From: Savagea sp.
Lineage (GTDB): Bacteria > Bacillota > Bacilli > Bacillales_A > Planococcaceae
DNA: 24,492 nucleotides
NCBI GenBank assembly: GCA_030146155.1
Contig: JASLCF010000111.1
Coordinates: forward strand, 1-24,492
Direction: 5' to 3'
Shown here in pieces: positions 22,899-24,492 of the stretch (its first letter is position 1; every line of letters begins with the position of its first letter). The notes under the pieces are model-generated. The model was given only the letters and a program-made list of their open reading frames with translations. It was not told the origin of the DNA and did not search any database. The position numbers and the translations under genes were made by a program.

Positions 22899-23387
22899 TT
22901 GTATCGTTTAAGTTTGATTTTCACAACTCTTCTATCAGTTGGTATGCTCTATGCCTTCTATCGTTGGAGTCCAGCTTCTCCCACTACCGATCTAACAAAT
23001 TTCGGTGGGAATGGAAATCCGCTATTATTTTTTATTTTTTTAAGTTTGCCATTTGTTCTTTATAGTTTAGTTGGTGTTTATTATCTTTCTAAAGAATGGC
23101 TCTTCTTGCATGTACAATCGATTCGATTCGTTTTATGGATTGCAGCAGTGATTAGTGTAGGTGGAATCGTGCTCTTTATTTATGAGTTTAGTCTGCTCTA
23201 TCATCAGTTAACGATTCTTGATCCAATGAATGAGTGGAATAAGGGCCCTTATTATAATCGTGTGTTTATCAATATCTTTACAGCAATTACAGTCATTTCA
23301 AGTGTGGTGACATTAGCTAGTATCTGTGTTAAAAAAAGAAAACTTTCAAATCTTATTTCTTTGTCAAATAACGTTGGTGAAGAGTAA
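22899..23387 (+). CDS. Four-helix membrane protein, function unknown
   Basis: This is a 162-residue protein with four predicted transmembrane helices: about 4-21, 44-64, 75-98 and 123-144. It has an extracytoplasmic-looking loop containing NFGGNGNP and a basic cytoplasmic end (KKRKLSN). I do not recognise the family. The start is a TTG with AAGGAGGG five bases upstream; no ATG or GTG start is better placed. The last seven codons (SNNVGEE) and the TAA are the first bases of repeat copy 2, so the native C-terminus may have been replaced when the repeat arrived. It is divergent from the DUF4395 gene. Confidence 0.7.
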   Translation: MYRLSLIFTTLLSVGMLYAFYRWSPASPTTDLTNFGGNGNPLLFFIFLSLPFVLYSLVGVYYLSKEWLFLHVQSIRFVLWIAAVISVGGIVLFIYEFSLLYHQLTILDPMNEWNKGPYYNRVFINIFTAITVISSVVTLASICVKKRKLSNLISLSNNVGEE

Positions 23388-23798
23388 TAGTCGATGAATA
23401 GAGGTTGGTTAGAGGACTCGTCAAGAAGTCAGTGCATCTGATTTTTTGGCGGGTTTTTTTTTATAATGGTTATCCAAATAACTAGTCGTTTTCTGCTCCA
23501 GATGGCCGCGTTCCTGAAGGCGTTCGGTGAAACGCTTCCTTCGCTTCGCTCTGTACAGGGCTCATCTGAAGCGCTATGAGGTGATATGCTCTTTTTATAG
23601 TTTAATTTTCGATTGGTAAACTTGCATTTTTTTATTAAAAATTCCTGGCTGTCAACACTCTTCTTCAAAAATAACGTTCACGTCTTGAATAACCATCAGC
23701 ATTCTCGACTTATTAGTAAGTGAAAAGTGAGTACCTTCCTGAATTTGGTTTTCTTAGACTTTAATTCTACAGGGAGCTTCATTTGTTTTCTATTTAAA
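23364..23798. repeat. Dispersed non-coding repeat, copy 2 (inverted relative to 1792-2210)
   Basis: It begins inside the preceding gene with TCAAATAACGTTGGTGAAG and ends with CTACAGGGAGCTTCAT and TTTTCTATTTAAA, the reverse complement of the ends of copy 1. The middle is GC-richer (about 23490-23580) and can form a stem between GCTCCAGATGGC (23498-23509) and GCTCATCTGAAGC (23560-23572). Similarity to copy 1 is clear along most of the length but patchy, with substitutions and small gaps, indicating old copies. No open frame across it is convincing. The rest of this gap up to 23945 holds a hairpin and no gene. Confidence 0.85.
23416..23462 (+). terminator. Terminator hairpin inside repeat copy 2
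   Basis: ACTCGTCAAGAAGTCAG (23416-23432) pairs with CTGATTTTTTGGCGGGT (23438-23454), with several G-U pairs, followed by a T run. It lies 29 bases past the stop of the membrane-protein gene, in its direction, and is homologous to the hairpin at 2112-2158. Confidence 0.82.
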
Positions 23799-23807
23799 AT
23801 AAAAAAA

Positions 23808-23870
23808 ACGTTAGTGAAATTCCATCACCTTCTCCAAAATCAGGAGAAGGTGATTTTCTTTCACCAACGT
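23808..23870. repeat. Nested palindrome next to repeat copy 2; terminator-like on plus strand
   Basis: Inner perfect 12-bp stem: ATCACCTTCTCC (23824-23835) with GGAGAAGGTGAT (23843-23854), followed by TTTTCTTT. Outer arms: ACGTTAGTGAAA (23808-23819) with TTTCACCAACGT (23859-23870), one mismatch. The outer arm repeats the motif TTCACCAACGT found at the end of the dispersed repeat. Confidence 0.8.
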
Positions 23871-23945
23871 AATGATAGAACCCAAATCTTACTTCTCATT
23901 AATAAATTGAAGAGTGAGTGAGATTTGAAGATTTTTTATTGAAAA

Positions 23946-24263
23946 CTAAACGTTAATGGGTTGTCGAATAACAGGAATTGAATAATAAACAATCTCATTC
24001 CCTAGAATATATTCTGGTTTAGCTCGATCGCCACTATGTGCCTTTTTGAACGATTCGCTATTCATCCAAGCTTTAAAAGCATTGTCATCTTCCCAACGTG
24101 TACTAATTACAATTTCATCGTTGTCTTTTAGACGTTCTCTTACCATTACTTCCATGCCGAGAAAACCAGGCATTTTTTCAATCTCACCCGTTTTATTAAA
24201 GCGTTCAACTAACAAATGACCTTGGCCTTTTTCTATTGTTGTTCGATTTTCTACAATAATCAT
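23946..24263 (-). CDS. IsdG/HmoA-type heme-degrading monooxygenase
   Basis: This is a 105-residue ABM-fold (antibiotic biosynthesis monooxygenase) protein. The IsdG catalytic triad is recognisable: N6 (IVENRTT), W66 (FKAWMNS) and H76 (KKAHSGD), each one position before the Staphylococcus IsdG numbering N7/W67/H77. IsdG-type enzymes open heme and release iron in the cytoplasm. The frame opens upstream at 24356, but the ATG at 24263, after GATGGGGA, gives the family N-terminus (MIIVENR). A Fur box and a consensus promoter upstream support iron-repressed expression. Whether this is closer to HmoA, HmoB or IsdG cannot be decided here. Confidence 0.88.
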   Translation of the reverse strand: MIIVENRTTIEKGQGHLLVERFNKTGEIEKMPGFLGMEVMVRERLKDNDEIVISTRWEDDNAFKAWMNSESFKKAHSGDRAKPEYILGNEIVYYSIPVIRQPINV

Positions 24264-24300
24264 TGCATTTCCCCATCTCTTTTTATAGTTATAATGAAAT

Positions 24301-24315
24301 TGATAATCATTCTCA
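24301..24315 (-). promoter_or_regulatory. Fur box upstream of the heme monooxygenase
   Basis: TGATAATCATTCTCA matches the 7-1-7 Fur consensus TGATAATnATTATCA at all but one defined position. It lies just downstream of the predicted transcription start, where bound Fur-Fe would block transcription. Confidence 0.85.
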
Positions 24316-24327
24316 TTACTTAACTTA

Positions 24328-24356
24328 AGAATATGAAAGAATGATGAAAATGTCAA
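24328..24356 (-). promoter_or_regulatory. SigA promoter of the heme monooxygenase
   Basis: On the minus strand TTGACA (24356-24351), 17 bases, TATTCT (24333-24328). The predicted start near 24321 places the Fur box at about +6 to +20. Confidence 0.75.
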
Positions 24357-24384
24357 TAGTAATTTGTAAATAAAAATTAAAAAG

Positions 24385-24421
24385 AAAAAACCAACTTCCT
24401 GTAAGGGGGAAGTTGGTTTTT
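24385..24421 (-). terminator. Terminator after rpsD
   Basis: AAAAACCAACTTCC pairs perfectly with GGAAGTTGGTTTTT around an eight-base loop. It lies seven bases past the rpsD stop, with a U run on the minus strand. Confidence 0.92.
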
Positions 24422-24427
24422 GAATAA

Positions 24428-24492
24428 TTATCTTGAGTAGAACTCAACGATTAACGCTTCGTTAATTTCAGCTGATAATTCGCTACGTTCTG
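24428..24492 (-). CDS. rpsD: Ribosomal protein S4, C-terminal end (partial)
   Basis: Only the last 21 codons are in the window; the gene continues past the right edge. The minus strand reads ERSELSAEINEALIVEFYSR followed by TAA, the conserved C-terminus of S4 (uS4). S4 is a primary 16S rRNA-binding assembly protein and, in Bacillales, is encoded alone near tyrS, as here. The terminator at 24385-24421 ends it. Its regulatory leader is outside the window. Confidence 0.95.
   Translation of the reverse strand, partial: ERSELSAEINEALIVEFYSR

Noticed and set aside
23429..23668. Open frame on the minus strand across repeat copy 2
   Set aside because: It is not preserved in copy 1 and lacks a start signal; the region is better explained as a non-coding repeat.
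23727..23921. Short plus-strand open frame over the end of repeat copy 2 and the palindrome
   Set aside because: It runs through both arms of a perfect hairpin, has no ribosome-binding site and resembles no protein.

Overview
This is an AT-rich chromosomal window from a low-GC Gram-positive bacterium of the Bacillales. Gene order matches the Bacillus subtilis ytmP-trmB...ytoP-ytpQR-sftA-murC-ytxGH-aroA-ccpA-acuCA...tyrS-rpsD neighbourhood. Missing neighbours (ytpP, ytxJ, acuB, acsA, motPS) and the kind of intergenic repeat suggest a member of the Planococcaceae or a near relative; that placement is inference. Nearly everything is conserved core genome. There is no prophage, intact insertion sequence, CRISPR array or rRNA/tRNA gene.

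Layout. 0.1-1.7 kb: a protein of uncertain function overlapping trmB. 1.8-2.2 kb: a non-coding dispersed repeat. 2.2-3.8 kb: divergent ytzB and ytoP. 3.9-5.9 kb: a lipoprotein-ytpQ-ytpR operon. 6.0-8.4 kb: the soluble DNA translocase SftA. 8.5-9.8 kb: murC. 9.8-11.1 kb: stress operon ytxG-ytxH behind a good SigB-type promoter. 11.2-13.3 kb (minus): a large FtsA-like ATPase. 13.5-15.7 kb: aroA (DAHP synthase/chorismate mutase) and ccpA. 15.7-17.5 kb (minus): acuC and acuA. 17.6-20.6 kb (minus): a class A penicillin-binding protein. 20.7-22.2 kb: tyrosine T-box leader and tyrS. 22.3-23.4 kb: two small membrane proteins, divergent. 23.4-23.8 kb: a second, inverted copy of the repeat. 23.9-24.3 kb (minus): a Fur-box-controlled IsdG-type heme monooxygenase. 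24.4 kb to the edge (minus): the 3' end of rpsD.

Themes. Cell envelope and division genes (sftA, murC, the FtsA-like protein, the PBP) sit next to central-carbon control (ccpA, acuA/acuC, aroA). Regulation can be read at several points: a tyrosine T-box, a Fur box, a SigB-type promoter, many TG-extended -10 promoters and clear intrinsic terminators.

The least explained element is a pair of diverged repeats of about 0.42 kb in opposite orientation, 1792-2210 and 23364-23798. Each abuts or overlaps the 3' end of a gene and carries a hairpin with a U-run oriented to terminate that gene. In the second copy the repeat supplies the last seven codons and the stop codon.
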